This document shows positions 45,425 to 59,800 of a DNA stretch of 64,000 nucleotides, piece after piece. Within the stretch, counting starts at the first letter, position 1. Every line of letters starts with the position of its first letter. The notes beneath the pieces are model-generated. The model was given only the letters and a program-made list of their open reading frames with translations. It was not told the DNA's origin and ran no database searches. The translations under genes were made by a program, and so were the position numbers. This stretch comes from Ecdyonurus torrentis (lineage: Eukaryota > Arthropoda > Insecta > Ephemeroptera > Heptageniidae), in the NCBI GenBank assembly GCA_949318235.1, contig OX439131.1:13045700-13109699 (forward strand), given 5' to 3'.

Positions 45425-47736
45425 ACATGAAACAGAAAATGTCTCACTCAGTAAAGAATTATTTTAATATATTATTTGACCAGAGCATGCCTTCTCTCTC
45501 TCTCTCCCTCTAAATATTTTTAACTACTGAAATCTATTAATATTTTATTGTAAATGAATTTTATGATAAATTTTTATTAGTATCTAAAAATATAAGTATA
45601 ACTGACAAATATTAATCGTAATAATAACTTCTTTAATCAGGTGTTATGTGAGGAGTTGACAGTCATATTTTACAAAAACTAGACCACTGTGTGTCAACAC
45701 CATCTGAATCAAATGTAAACACTTTTCTTTATTGTCATTTTAATTAATAAAGAGGACTATACTATGAACTATAGCTGCCTGGTATTAAGTTTTTATCTGT
45801 TTAGATTAAAAATTCATTTACTCGCTCAATTTTTCTTAATTTAAAACTAGTGTTCTATTAAATCTTTTTTGTGTGTGAAATTAATTTTGTCCTTTATTAT
45901 TAATTAATTTACATAATATACGATAAAAAGCTAAATTGTTTTATTTATTTTGACAGCTGTATATATACAATTGCTGCTTACTTATAATTAATTATTATAG
46001 GCTAATAAAAAGATTTGACAATAAATTAAAATAGGAAAATAATATAGATTTTATATTTTATAAATACATTGATATATATCCTTTATTTTACTTTTGTTTT
46101 CTTGTGATGAATATTCACCCTTGTCATTTCATTAATATATTTTACTATAAAAATATACTGCTGGAGAGTTACTCTCATTTCAGCTTCAATTTTTTCTATT
46201 TTTATGTATCAATTTGATCAATATGAAAACCCATATATTATTTTAATTATTATAATTATTGAACAAAAAGGTAAATTTATATTTATTTGACAACATAAAG
46301 ATTTTATGAAATAGTATTTTTATGTAAATGTTTAAAAATAAAAAATAATAATAGGAACAGATACTTTGTTTATTGTTTTTATGATTCGATATGCTATAGC
46401 TTAATTTTTTTGAATATGCTCACTTGTTTAACTTTATAGAAAGTATAAGTAGGGCTTTATCTGATATTATAACATTTAACTGTAAGTTTGTCAGTGGTTC
46501 AGTTAAAGGAATACTCTGGAGGGTTGCAAACATTTTTATTCATACTCTGAAATGTAGACCTACCTCTAGAATTTGGATACCTTTTTGCTAAGTGTATTAT
46601 TAAAAAATTATCAATAAAAAATTTCAATAATAATATAAGTTTTATTTGTGCATGCCAAATCAAAGTTTTTTTTTTTAATCAACTTTTTACTATATTCTGT
46701 AATATGTAAGATAACGCACGATTACTGTTCAATATGCAAATCAAAGAAAAGTCATAGATTATAATTAAAGCATATTACATGATATTGAAAGTTACATCAC
46801 GCGAAAATCTTCAGTTAAAAAAAATATATATAAAAAGGGGACGTAAATTGCAAGCTCGAGGCTGCTAATGAGAGAGAGAGAAACTCTCTTTTTATCATTC
46901 TATGGTTATAGCTTGTTAAAAGTTTATTACTATTAGTGTGTAATACATTTGCTGTTATGATACGCTAATATTTGCAACAAAATGCTATCTCTAATATGTG
47001 TGACTAAACATTAGAAGCTTTACATATTTTTAGGCAGTAAAATAAGGAAAACCTCGCCTAATATAATCTATATTATGCCAAGTTAACATTAATCATTGCA
47101 GTCAATAATATAAATAAACCAAATTATTTGGTATAGCTGCATGTTGCATGTCTCTTAAAAATAATAAGTACTTTTTCATAGTATACTTTGGTCAGGCTCT
47201 ATGGGTTGTTTGGCAAGTCTTAAATTCATATTATGAACTTTGAAAATGTCTCAAATTCAGAGATTGTCACAGGTGCTAGGTCACCAGTTACCATATTGCT
47301 CCTTTTTGTAATATATTAACAGTGATATAACAAAAGATTTCAGATTTATTATAAAAAAGGGGGGGGGGAATTGCTCAGTTTACTTACAATGTGTGTGAAA
47401 TATAAAGGTATAAAAAAAGTTCTAGGTTGGTCTTTTCTTATGTATTTAATTTATAAAACAAACAAACTATTATTCAAGTATCCTGTTCGTTATGCAACTT
47501 GTTCAGCTTGCTTGTCAAGCGGGTGTTCTAACCTACACTCTGCAGGTAAATTTTAGAAGCAGTTTTAAATTTAAATTAACAAACATAAAGAAAACAGCAA
47601 CTATAATAAAAATAATTATTAAAAAAATGAATATTGTGAATTCTTTATTATTACAAGCATTTAAATAAATAAAAAGAGCAAAATTGTACCATTATTTTAT
47701 ATTATATGTAAAAGTAATTTTTTGTACTAAGTTTGG
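45425..47736. other. Convergent intergenic region, ZNF292-like gene to sulfatase
   Basis: Very AT-rich, with 3' ends on both sides: AATAAA at 45746-45751 (plus strand) and TTTATT at 47644-47649 (minus strand, ~90 bp beyond the sulfatase stop). A segment near 45640-45690 (GTTATGTGAGGAGTTGACAG ... TTTTACAAAAAC) resembles 62240-62300, suggesting an old dispersed repeat. No supported gene. Confidence 0.55.
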
Positions 47737-48399
47737 TTAAAAATCTCTGAGAACGACACGTTTATGCGGTGGCGGCTCAAAGTCTCTCCAATGAGTCCAG
47801 GTATAACCCCAGTACTTAGGGTTGCTGTTGGGATCAAGAGGACGATTCCTGGCGCGCACCACGGTAGTGTTGTGTCTCTCTAAGGCAGCCTGCATCAAGA
47901 TCAACACTGAAGGATATTTGCTCGCTAAGTTCACGCTCTCGCAAGGATCAGTCTCAATATCAAACAGGCATGTGTCTCCAAGTAAAGGGTGGCATAATGT
48001 CGTTTCATTCTCCTGAAAAAGAAATAATAACATAACATTTCGAATCACTTCATATAATTTTGGAATTTAAGAATTGTTTGTATCCTTCTTTGAGATTACA
48101 TACATAGCAGTGGAAGTAAAATTCGAACATGTTTGAGAAATAAATAAAAAGTGAAAAAAAAAAAAAAAGTACCGCTTTACACGTGACTTCCGCATGACCT
48201 CTAAGTTCCAGAATCACGTGCTCTGGAGGAAGTGGACTTGAAGTGTTTGCCAATGCGCGCGCAACCTCGCTGTCTTGCACAGCTTTGATGTCATAATCAC
48301 CCTCACGTCCTGAAGGCTCAATTACAAAGTCGTAATTACCATCGTAAATTGTGCCTAAAAATAAAATGTTGCATTCAAATTTTGTCACTCGCATTCAAG

Positions 48400-48474
<75 letters not shown>

Positions 48475-51434
48475 CACCGTGAAATAATTTCCATCTTCCA
48501 ATTCTGAGAGCATTGATTCCTCGCTTGTTGTCAATGGCTAGAAGTAATTCTTTATACGTATATTTTTCAGGATCATTGAGTGCCTCCCAGATATTTTGTC
48601 CATCTAGATTAGCAGGCACGGAGACATTAATTGCAGTGAGCAGCGTGGGCAGCCAGTCCTGGATATGAGCAAGCTGCGTGGACACGCGAGGCGTGTTACT
48701 TAGTAAAGGACTCCATATCAAAGCTGCACCTCGCATTCCACCCTCCCACATCTGAAACAGCAAAGTTGATATATGTATAACTTTATTGATTATAGTTATT
48801 TATATCACCCAGTTCACCGTTATATATTATATGTTTTTTCACTCCTGTGATGTTTAAAAAGATATATATATCTTTAAAGAAAAGTAAATTTGCATACTGA
48901 ATCTTTAGTGCCTCGGAGCGGCCAGTTGCTAGCTGCGTTGAGGTTGAAGCCACCTGCTGGTCCTCCGTTATCTGAACTGAAGATGATGATTGAGTTCTCC
49001 AGCATATCACGTGCTGCCAGAGCTGACGTGACGGCCCCCACGGACCGATCCAGCATCGTCAGCATTGCTGAAAATATAATTCTCTAGTCATTGTATTTTT
49101 CGTATTTTTTGTATTAAGTCAGTCGTATTTTTTATATTTCATCGTCAATAATTTTAATACATATTGGTACGCATACTTTCCCAGCGTTCAAGTCACTAAT
49201 GCTATTTGTAAAACAGGTGGCTTATAGACAAATTACAATTATATCATTTGTTGTATTACATCATTACTCTAAAAAAAATCATTCTCGCACCCATATAACT
49301 TTCTTTCTTTCTTTCTTTCTTTTTCTTTTTCTTTTCTTTTTTTTTTTTTTTAATTATAATATGTAGACAAAATGTTGAAAAATATTTATTCATAATATTT
49401 TAGCATATATAATTTAAGAGACTTGAGAGAAAAAATCATAGTTAAAGTTTATTAGATAGAATAAAAATAATACTAATAAATCCATACTTGCGAACGTCCT
49501 GCGGTTAGGGTCCTTGATGTAGGCAAACTGTTCCATGATTTCCGGATCTGGCGGCGCTTGTAAAGGCAAGTAAGGATTTCCTGAGTGGACAGCAAGGTGT
49601 GCGAGGTACAAAAACATCGGGCGGTCAGTATCATGTTCCTCAATCAATTTTACAGCCTCGTCAGTGAGCAGCGTTGTCGTGTACTTGCCTCGTGACTCGT
49701 GCGATACGTTGAGACCACGACGCATGTCGTAGCCCCAGTAGAATAGCTGTGAAAGTAAAAATGCATACATTTTATAGAGTTATATCTTTTTAATGGTTGT
49801 CTAATTCTAACATTTACCTGACTATATATATTATAGAGAAATTAATTTAGTATATATTTCACTTGGATATATATTAATAGCAGAAAGTCTTTATATTATT
49901 AACTACAAAATACTGTTTTCATTCTCCTCCTGCTTCGCCCCTGGATAACTTTTTATGGCAATGAAATAAATAATACATATATAGTATGTTCTTCATACTT
50001 CAATCGTTTTTATTTAATACCGATTTTCTATTAAGTGAAAGTAACGCAATTTGCAAAACGAAATAAAACAGTTCGTGCAATAAACTCACGCTCTCCTGCG
50101 CTGTATGATCGTAGTAATCCTGTCGTCCTGACCAGTAGCCGAAGTGCGTGTGAAAGCCACGGTATGTCGGCGTGTACTCCTTAAGGAAGAGGCCGAGGTG
50201 CCACTTCCCCACGGCATGACTCACATAGTCATGTTCATTGAGGTACTGCGGCAGTAACTTCTCACGTAAAGATAAACCCCATGGCTCGTTCGCAAATATT
50301 GTGCGATGCTGCATGCCTATAAAATTGAAATGTAATCAAAACTGTAGGCGGGTTGCTATATACACAGAATATAATATTCAATACAGTATAGGTAGATTTA
50401 TGATTTCAATTTTTAATTATATATAATATCAACTTCGAATGAATTAATTGATCTTGAATACTCAGTCAGTGAATGAATATATTATGGCACTCAAATTTAC
50501 TTTAATGCAAATTGCAAAATTATAATTATTATCAATTTATTCAGAAAGGCTCAGTTAATTTTATCTTCACAAAATTGAGAAAAATAAAAGTACTATACCT
50601 GTGTGAATAGGGTGTCTACCGGTGAGAAGGGCTGCTCGTGATGGCGTACACACGGGCATGACGTAATAGTTGTTGAGAATCACCCCCGAGTATGCCAAAG
50701 CATCAATATTAGGGGTGGGGATTTGATTAGAGCCGTGAAATCCAACGTCATTCCAGCCCTGGAAAGTTTCATTATGTAAAATCAAACTTTTCTATTCTAG
50801 TCTTATGTTAAATTTTTAATTTGCTTCTTCATCTCAAAGTGAGAATAACAATTATGTAATATGTAATAAAATATCTTTACATATTTGCATTCATATGAAA
50901 AAAACATAAATTGCCAAAATAAAGAAACAAATATCATCAATTGAAGAAAAGAAAAAAAAAAAAAAAAAAGAAGTTATATAATAACTCGGGATAAATATCA
51001 ATGTAATGCATTACTTTTTTTAATAATTAATCTAAATATTTCTTCTTGCAGCTTCAATATGTATAATATACTTTTATAATTTCTTTTAATAATATTAAAT
51101 GCCCTTGCCCCAGGCCTACTGTATACCTAAAATCATATTGTATATAAAACCATTTTCTAAATTTTGCATTATATATAATGCATATAGTGTATTATAGTAA
51201 TGCATATAGTATACATAGTATACTGTATTTTAAAATGAATTAAATGAAACATACAAAACACAAAACGAGTACAATAAAAATAAAAGTATACAGTAGAAAA
51301 TCCAAAACGATCTTACAGTTTAAAAGGGGAAAAAAACTTACCAAATCATCAGCAAGAATTATAATAATATTAGGTCTTGAACTTGCATTAGAAAAACACA
51401 ATAAGTAAGAAATAATAAAAAATATGGTAAACAT
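47737..51434 (-). CDS. Arylsulfatase B-type sulfatase
   Basis: Secreted or lysosomal sulfatase that would remove sulfate esters from glycosaminoglycan-type substrates (family knowledge; substrate not shown). Exons (minus): 51434-51342, 50758-50599, 50316-50090, 49746-49488, 49067-48898, 48751-48478, 48354-48173, 48012-47737. They sum to 1641 nt, 546 aa, normal for ARSB/ARSI/ARSJ. N-terminal signal peptide ([17 protein letters not shown]), then [12 protein letters not shown] with the metal-binding Asp pair. The formylglycine signature [11 protein letters not shown] has its Cys at ~68. Further GKWHLG, HLAVH, FSSDNGG and WPLRG motifs match the family. The second half ([27 protein letters not shown]) is typical. 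All introns are GT-AG with consistent phases. A long (TA)n lies next to the donor at 48477. Looks intact. Confidence 0.92.
48405..48472. repeat. (TA)n microsatellite in sulfatase intron
   Basis: About 68 bp of TA beginning five bases inside the donor GTGCGA of exon 48751-48478. Confidence 0.9.
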
Positions 51435-52727
51435 TATTTTAATTAAAAAATTTATATACGTGTAGTCTCTTCTTCACTTAAACAATAATTGTGTGATCAC
51501 TTTGCACTTCTTTGGCTTTATTAACTAACACACTGGTTTACATAAACACACACATTTGCACAAGTAAATAATGAAATATAAATATTTATATGCACTAGTT
51601 TCACGTATAACTTTCAAAAAAGATAAGGAAAATGTAATCAATAAAAGTATGCCTTACTCAATGAAAATGTTTTATTTGTGAGATGAGTACAATCTATATA
51701 TTTTTTATGAACATTACCAGCTTACAATTTTCTTAAGACCTAATTTTTAAACAGGAACAGGATATATTATAATTATAATAAAATTAAGGAAATTATTGAA
51801 TAACTAAAAATAATATATAATTATATTATTAATAAAAAAAAAATCCACATAACATTATTATATAAAAAAAACACGTGCGTTTTACAAAGTTATATTAATA
51901 AAACTGAAATGTGTGAGAGAGTGATCTTATTTACTATACATGTGAGAAGAAAGCCAATTTAATGCTAATTATATTCTGGTTGAGAGGGAAAGTGAAAATT
52001 TCTACTACTACCGAGTGTAGCGCACACACAGCTAGTGGTCCGTCTGTTCGCCAGCTACATTCAACAGTGACACTTAAGAGGTCGAGGAGCAAGCACAAGC
52101 CGGTTGGCCCCGCAGGGAGATAAGATACAAATATGGGCAACGACCCATATGTAATCATAACAAAGAGAAATTATAATAATACATTTATAAAGAAAAAAAA
52201 TGTTGAAAAGAATAAGATTAGTGTTGAATCATTTTTTTTAAAGTTTTTATATTGATATGTGTTTGTATATTATGTAGTATATTATTATCACTATTATCAG
52301 GAATTGTACATTAAATTTCCTTTTTTTCCTATACTCACTGTATGCCTTGTGTTATTAAATGACAAGATCAATACGATCGATATCTTTATGGACAATATTT
52401 TTTTTTATCATATTTCTTTAATTTGAGAGTTCACTGCGTTCAGTGCAATGTAACATATAATATGAATATATTATATTGTTGAATATGATAGCAACATTGA
52501 ATTAATGTATTATTATAATATAAATATAATTGATACACCCATACATTAATTTGAATATTATTAATTACTATTAATTATTATAATTTATATGTGATATTAG
52601 AAAATTGAAGTATTCTTGTTATCTTGGCTTAATATTCTGCAGATTTTGTGCAATATTTTGTTTTATGATTTGTATTAATTAGCTGCATTATAAATTAGTA
52701 CACCATTAAGTTTATTTATACTTCCCA

Positions 52728-52731
<4 letters not shown>

Positions 52732-52800
<69 letters not shown>
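52732..52800. repeat. (CT)n microsatellite
   Basis: About 69 bp of pure CT dinucleotides. Confidence 0.95.
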
Positions 52801-52804
<4 letters not shown>

Positions 52805-53119
52805 TATAATTACGTATAGTATTTATTACTCTTTATATATCCAATAGCATTATTATAATGTTCATTAAGTAAGTTAAAATATATGTCATACATTATCTAA
52901 TCAAGGTCACAATAAGTCTTACTGATTACCAAAAAAATAATTTAGATATGAAGTCAAATCTATAGATTAAGACAGTTCTTTCTGTATGATATATCATTTT
53001 AGGATTTAAAATAACAAATGTTGCGTTTAAATTACGCATGTGTATGATTTTCTTATGAAAAAATAAATAACTTGCCTAAATTAAAGGGAGTATACTATAC
53101 TGCACAAAATTTTAACCTA

Positions 53120-53433
53120 ATAGAAGACTTGCAAAAGTAGGTTTAGTGATAAAATAAACAAACTAACTGCCCAACAATACTAACAAAGTGCTAGCAGACG
53201 ACTAACTTCAAATCCAGGAAAACAAAAGCTTTGAGGCTCAGTAAGCTACAGTAAAAAATTCAGCTCTGAAAAATAATTCTAACTCGATTTATAGCTGCTG
53301 TATTCCCCCATAAGAAAGCATGTTAAATGTAGACAGGAGCACTAACAGTGAAGTCGTCTGCTAGCACTTTGTTATTTGTTGAGCTGTGAGTTTGTTTATT
53401 TTCTCACTAAACCTACTTTTGCAAGTCTTCTAT
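53120..53433. mobile_element. MITE copy 3 of the GACTTGCAAA family (best preserved, 314 bp)
   Basis: The ends ATAGAAGACTTGCAAAAGTA and TACTTTTGCAAGTCTTCTAT are perfect inverted repeats, continuing through GGTTTAGTGA..AAAATAAACAAACT. The internal CAACAATACTAACAAAGTGCTAGCAGACGACT is also matched in inverse near 53355-53385. No coding sequence. Confidence 0.8.
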
Positions 53434-53721
53434 TGTCTGTATTTTTAAAATTTAGTCTATATTAAACATATTTATGAAGATGTACTTTATATAGAAATAG
53501 GGTACAAAACTAATCATGTATTAATATTTAAATTAATAATAATATGTGCATACATAGGATATAGGATAGGGCACCCTATTACACGTGTAATAAAATAAAA
53601 ATAAGTACGGTGAAGAGAAAAAAAAAGTTGCTTGTATTATTGCCATAAGACATTTTAAATTCGTTCTTCATATGGCCAACATTTCATAAATAGACATAGG
53701 AAGGCTAGATAATATTTCAAT

Positions 53722-53882
<161 letters not shown>

Positions 53883-54209
53883 ATAAAATCAGTAATATAT
53901 AATGATTAATTTAAATAGCTGTTGAAAAAGTTTTTACGGAAGTTATGAAATTGTTATCAGTTATAATTTAATAATAAAAAAAAAACATTATCTATATCAA
54001 TAATAATCTATCAAGATCAAGAGTATGGTAGATCATAAACAGTTTTGTAATGTACGTCACACAAATCTAAAAAATAGAATCGTGTTCTACATAGTAGTTA
54101 ATCACTTATTGAAGATAATTCTGGAGATAAAAAAAAGTCTATCATTTTCGTTGTAGAAATTTTATTGTTTCTCTCAATTATTCGTATTTTTTTTTATCCT
54201 AGTGTGAGC

Positions 54210-56258
54210 ATGTTTAAAAATTTAGTGATTTTTATAGTTTCCTGTGCTCTATTCATTGAAACGGTTAGTATTTTAACAAATATACATTATTTATTAACTT
54301 TAACCATTTTATTACATCATTTTTAATTTTTTATTTTCTACAGCTTATATAAACTAAACGCAATAATACTCGTACATAGTCAGATATTATATATGTTGAT
54401 AAATAATATTTCAAATTTTTTACTTATTGTCTCTTTCAAGCAAGACAAATTATTCCTAATATTTTATAGTGTAATAAAGTCTTAAAAATATGAAATCAAG
54501 TTTGGTGTTACTTTTAGTGATTCTAAATTTTTAAATGTTGATTACAATAATCAATAGATTTAATGTATTTCTAAATCAATAACTCAGAAATACAATTGAA
54601 TATAAAATTTACATTCTTACGATACGTACAGTACATTAATGATCAATGGTGTCATGTGTTGTAAAATTAAATAATTATCAATTTTACTTATATTAGTGCA
54701 CCGAGAATGTTGCGTCAGATTTCGAAAAAGACTTAGCGAGTGACATAACTGCAGCGCACGCTGAGCTTGACCAGTTTGTTGACGTCTTTTGGAGTTGGTA
54801 CTCCGTCAACTTGAACTTCAGTCTTGATCTCAAAAATGAAATCAAAGCTGAAATGGAACTAATCAAGGTCAACTTAGCTGCTTTGGATGTGAGTTTAGAT
54901 CATCTTCTCATTCAATCAATCGATCACATTTTCAAACACACAAGTTTACTGTTATTTTTCATTTTAATACGTATTGCTAATACAGAATTTCTAGAATAAT
55001 ATGATAATGCTATTTTTATTACTTATGATGAAGATCATTTTAATATATAAATATCTTAATACTTAATTGTCAAAAATTACATATTTTAATTTTTCCTGCA
55101 GCGTATATACATAGGTAATGCCATATATGTGTCTTTATTGCTATAAGTTGTTATCTAACTCGTACAAAAATAAATACACACGTAATAATTATATGATATG
55201 CTATAGCCTATTTTTTTAGCAACATTTGTGCACTATACAACATTACATAATTTATACTGTACTAATCATGTTACTATAATATTGTATCATAAATATTTAG
55301 TGTTCAATGATAAATACAGTAGAAAATAACGTAACATATTAGTTCTTACTAAGAGCGTAATCAATGCAAGGAACTCGAATTCTTTCGAATTATATTTACA
55401 ATATGAATTGGAATATCGCATCTGTCCACAAATTAATTTTGATTTAATGATTTACAGATAAGTGTAAGTGAATTGGCTGAAATAAATACCAAAATCGATA
55501 CTTCAATTACCGATACTGTGACTATATTTAATGAATTGTTTATGATGATGACTCGATACATCGTTATCGAATCTCGACTCAGGAATGACTTAGATAACGA
55601 CCTTAGCAACTTGCCATCTACATTTGAGGTTTTTAAAAATACGACAACTGACTTAAATAATTTTTGGGATCCATCTTTCAACAGCATTTACGTAACAATT
55701 CCTAGAGCTGTGGAGATAGAAATATTAGCTGTCATAGACGGAATGGTAAGAAATATAGTAATTTAATGATGATGAATTTTCATAGAGAAGAATCATTTTA
55801 ATAACGTATTGAAGTAAAACGATCACATAAAAATTATTAATCATAAAAATGGTCGTAACATAAAATATAGTCCTAACATTTTTGTAGTTAAAACAATAAA
55901 CACACTTAAAAAAAATTAAATATGGTATTTATAAGTAATAAAATTACTTAATTTATGCGTCGCTAATAAATATTTTTTACTTAAATAATATTTTGTACTT
56001 TCTCTCTCGATTTTTTTTAAAGAGCTAGGAGCGTATGAAATGAAACATTGGATACATTTTTTTTTTGTCTTATATTATATTTTCCTGTTACAGAGTGGAA
56101 CTGAAGTAGAAAACATAATGATGATATTAGCGACAGTAAAAGGTCGCTATACAGAGGGCCATGCAAGTGCTAATGACGCTAAGGTCTTGTGGGACATTGA
56201 GACCCTTGAGTTGGAGGAAGCTTTGGAGGTGGTTCTGCAGCAGATTCCTCCGCCTTAA
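54210..56258 (+). CDS. Small secreted helical protein of unknown function
   Basis: I do not recognise the family. Four exons: 54210-54263, 54697-54888, 55458-55745, 56094-56258 (TAA), 699 nt, 232 aa. Every intron is phase 0 and GT-AG, and the exon sum stays in frame, which supports the model. Exon 1 encodes only a hydrophobic leader (MFKNLVIFIVSCALFIET), a probable signal peptide ending at the exon border. The remainder is acidic and strongly helical in composition (LDLKNEIKAEMELIKVNLAA; SVSELAEINTKIDTSI; TEVENIMMILATVKGRY), with spaced hydrophobic residues as in a helical bundle or coiled coil and only one Cys after the leader. AATAAA at 56455-56460. It lies 624 bp upstream of the lectin gene on the same strand; shared regulation is possible but not shown. 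Confidence 0.75.
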
Positions 56259-56882
56259 TTGTAGAATTGATATATGTATTTTGTAATTCAAATTTCACCG
56301 GCAAACTATTAACATGTATATATTAGTAAAGCATGTAATGAATGATGCTAATAATTATGTATTATACTTACAGCTATATGTATTTGGATTTTGGATTATT
56401 AATATTTAAATCGTTTATATAAAACTGACTTGTTATACAAAACTGTTTGTTAAAAATAAAACTAATGACCTCTGCTTACATATTTATTTCGTACATTTTT
56501 GCTGTTGTATAAAATAGAGCATTTAAAACTTTTGCCAGCCTTTTTTTATTGTTTATATTACAAAACTTTTATTAAACATTGAAACATATGATTTGTCACG
56601 CTTTGTCATATCTTGACGGACTGTCAAATATTAGGGCCAATATTACAATACTTTTTATATTTATACCCGCATTGATATAGTATTATATTGTACTGTGCCG
56701 TATATATCTATCCTATATGTGTCTTATTGAATAACAATGAATTTGATATATTTTGTAATTTTCACATGACTGAAAGAAGAAAAAAAGTGAAGCGGAAATG
56801 TAGGTTATATCTAAAATAAAACGATAATTATTATTATTGCAATAACTCGTATTTTGTAATTTTGTAAAAGTTTAGATCAGAC
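56259..56882. other. Spacer between secreted helical protein and lectin genes
   Basis: AT-rich, holding the 3'UTR of the upstream gene and presumably the lectin promoter. No other feature seen. Confidence 0.5.
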
Positions 56883-57190
56883 ATGGATATCAAAGTTTTA
56901 GTTTCTGTCACAATTCTGGTAAATATAATGATAAATATTTGTATTTTATTTTATTTTATTTAATTATAATATATAAGGGTAATCAGTCACTCAGTAAAAC
57001 GTTAAATATATTTCTTTTTCTACACAAATACTGTAGATGTTAAATGCAGCTTTGGTTGAAATGATAAAAGTTCGTGAAGTATATAACTTTGAATTCAATT
57101 CTCCAGAAGGTATGAAAAAAATAATCTAGTACATTAAAATACATTATATATTCAGTTTTATTTGGGTTTCAAGAGAATATTACATTACTG

Positions 57191-57268
<78 letters not shown>

Positions 57269-57350
57269 GAAAAATTATTTCTGTTATATTTTAAAATTAA
57301 ATAATTAAATTTGTAAATGTGTTTGTGTTTATTCTTTTTGTTTCATAAAA

Positions 57351-57419
<69 letters not shown>

Positions 57420-58136
57420 TATTATTAGAATAAATCATAAACATATAGCATGAATTTTTAGTTAGAGTTATATACTGTATTATTATACAATTATAATTTA
57501 TGTTAAGAAGTAAAAATCAATAATATATTCGTATAATGCAGAGTGGGTAGATAGAATGCATAATATTCCATCGTTCAAATGTGTGAAGGCTTGCACCAAA
57601 GTTACAAGCAGCATTATTAAACAACTGAATTCTGATGAGATTTCTAGATTTGCTGACTGTAAAACTATGGTAAGATGATCCTTTGTTATAAATATGTTTG
57701 TATTTGAATTAGAATAGCATTCATGCATGAAGTAAAAGTGCAACATTATTATATATTACAGAAAATACAACTAACACCTACATGTAATAAAAAACGTAAG
57801 AGTACAAATGAATATTTTATATATATATGAATGAATAATAACATGGCATTTGAGTGTGTTAAAAGCTGGTTATTCTTTTACAGTGAAAGGTTTAAGTATT
57901 ATACGTTCTGGATTGAAACAATTTTATTTTTCACTGAAGATAAAAGTAAGTATTTTTATTATTTGGGTTCAAAATTTGTATTCACGAAATAATAAAATAT
58001 AATTTTTGATTGAGTTTTACACATCACAGCTAAAAAATTTCAAAAATAAATTTGATAAATGGTGATAATTATGCTATGCAATTCCTAATTGTAGGGTCAA
58101 AAACTGATTATTGCAAAGGACAACATTTTAATTTAC

Positions 58137-58235
<99 letters not shown>

Positions 58236-59431
58236 TTTAAAGTCTATATTTTATTTTCCATGTAATTGCTTACAATATTAAAAGAAAAAATATGCTGCTC
58301 AAAAGTAAAATATTAAATTCGTTAGACATAATATTCAACTTATATAAAAGGTGATACGTCATGGTCATGACAATATATTTTGACAATTCTGTAGCAAACT
58401 TGGTATAATGCATCTAAGTTCTGTAGACAACGGGGCTTGCAATTAGGACGTATTCAAGATGAAGCAACTGAGAGACTGATTGCACGATATTTAAACAAAG
58501 GTATGTATTGTAAAAATACATTTAATATATTTATCTTATTAATTAATTATTATTACAATGTATTTATTTGCTGTTTATTATATGTATATTTATTATCAAA
58601 CTCTTCAGCAAACACAAAATCTCCAAAAACCACGCAATATACAATTACGACCACTGTAAAGAAAATGGCACAAATCACGACTCCTTTATCTACGAGACCA
58701 ATATTTTCCATATTTGGACCGTTCTGGCAGCCCACAACAGCAACTAACACTCCAGTAACGACTCGTGTACTTACCACCAAGATGGCAACCACTATAAAAA
58801 ACAAACCAGTTGATCTTAATGATAAAAAACTTAACATAAAATTGTGGACTGGAGCTTCTAATCATGCGGATGTTGAAAATTTTTACTGGCAAGAAAATGG
58901 AACATCTTTAAATTTTACATTTTGGGATGATCAAGAAAGTCAATTTGATAATCATTGTGTTTTCGTGTCAAAGTAAGACTTAAAATTAAAAATTGCATAT
59001 ACATTTGTAATCTAATAATTATTTTGGTTTAGCTTTCTTACCACTGCAAATGTCTTTATTATTATTTAAATGTTTTGTAATAATTAATAATTTATTACCT
59101 CATTTGTTTACATTGTATTTTGATACAATTATTTTAAGATATAAGATATAAGATTTTATTACGTTCTATGTCTTTTAGCTGGACAACTGAGAATGGAACT
59201 TGGGATGTAAGTGAATGTAGCGAAGAAAATTACTTTTTCTGTTCCGTTCCAAAGCACTGCTTAGCAGAGAAGTGTGTCAGTGCTGCTCCTGCGGAGTGCA
59301 AGGGTCCTTGGTGCCCACAAATACCTTGTAAGATAAACGTGAGTACGTTTAGAATTAATACAGAACAAAACTTTGCTATTTTTTTAGTAGAGAATAAATA
59401 GTTAATAAATTACGAATGTATTTTGGATTTC

Positions 59432-59486
<55 letters not shown>

Positions 59487-59558
59487 GAATTGGAGAAACA
59501 GAGAGAAAGGAGAGAGAGAGAGAGAGAGAGAGTGCAAGAAAAGAGGGTACGAACAACA

Positions 59559-59594
<36 letters not shown>

Positions 59595-59615
59595 TTCTCT
59601 CTGTTTCTCCAATTC

Positions 59616-59658
<43 letters not shown>

Positions 59659-59754
59659 TGTTGTTCGTACCCTCTTTTCTTGCACCAAAAAATGCACATT
59701 CCATTTGAATAACCATAGTTGATAAGTCATTTTAGGAGCGGAGAACGAGAACAG

Positions 59755-59800
<46 letters not shown>

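Noticed and set aside
51934..52158. 74-codon minus-strand frame upstream of the sulfatase
   Set aside because: No supporting splice structure, signal peptide or domain; isolated in repeat-rich DNA.
58553..58837. 94-codon minus-strand frame
   Set aside because: Antisense shadow of the Thr-rich lectin exon.
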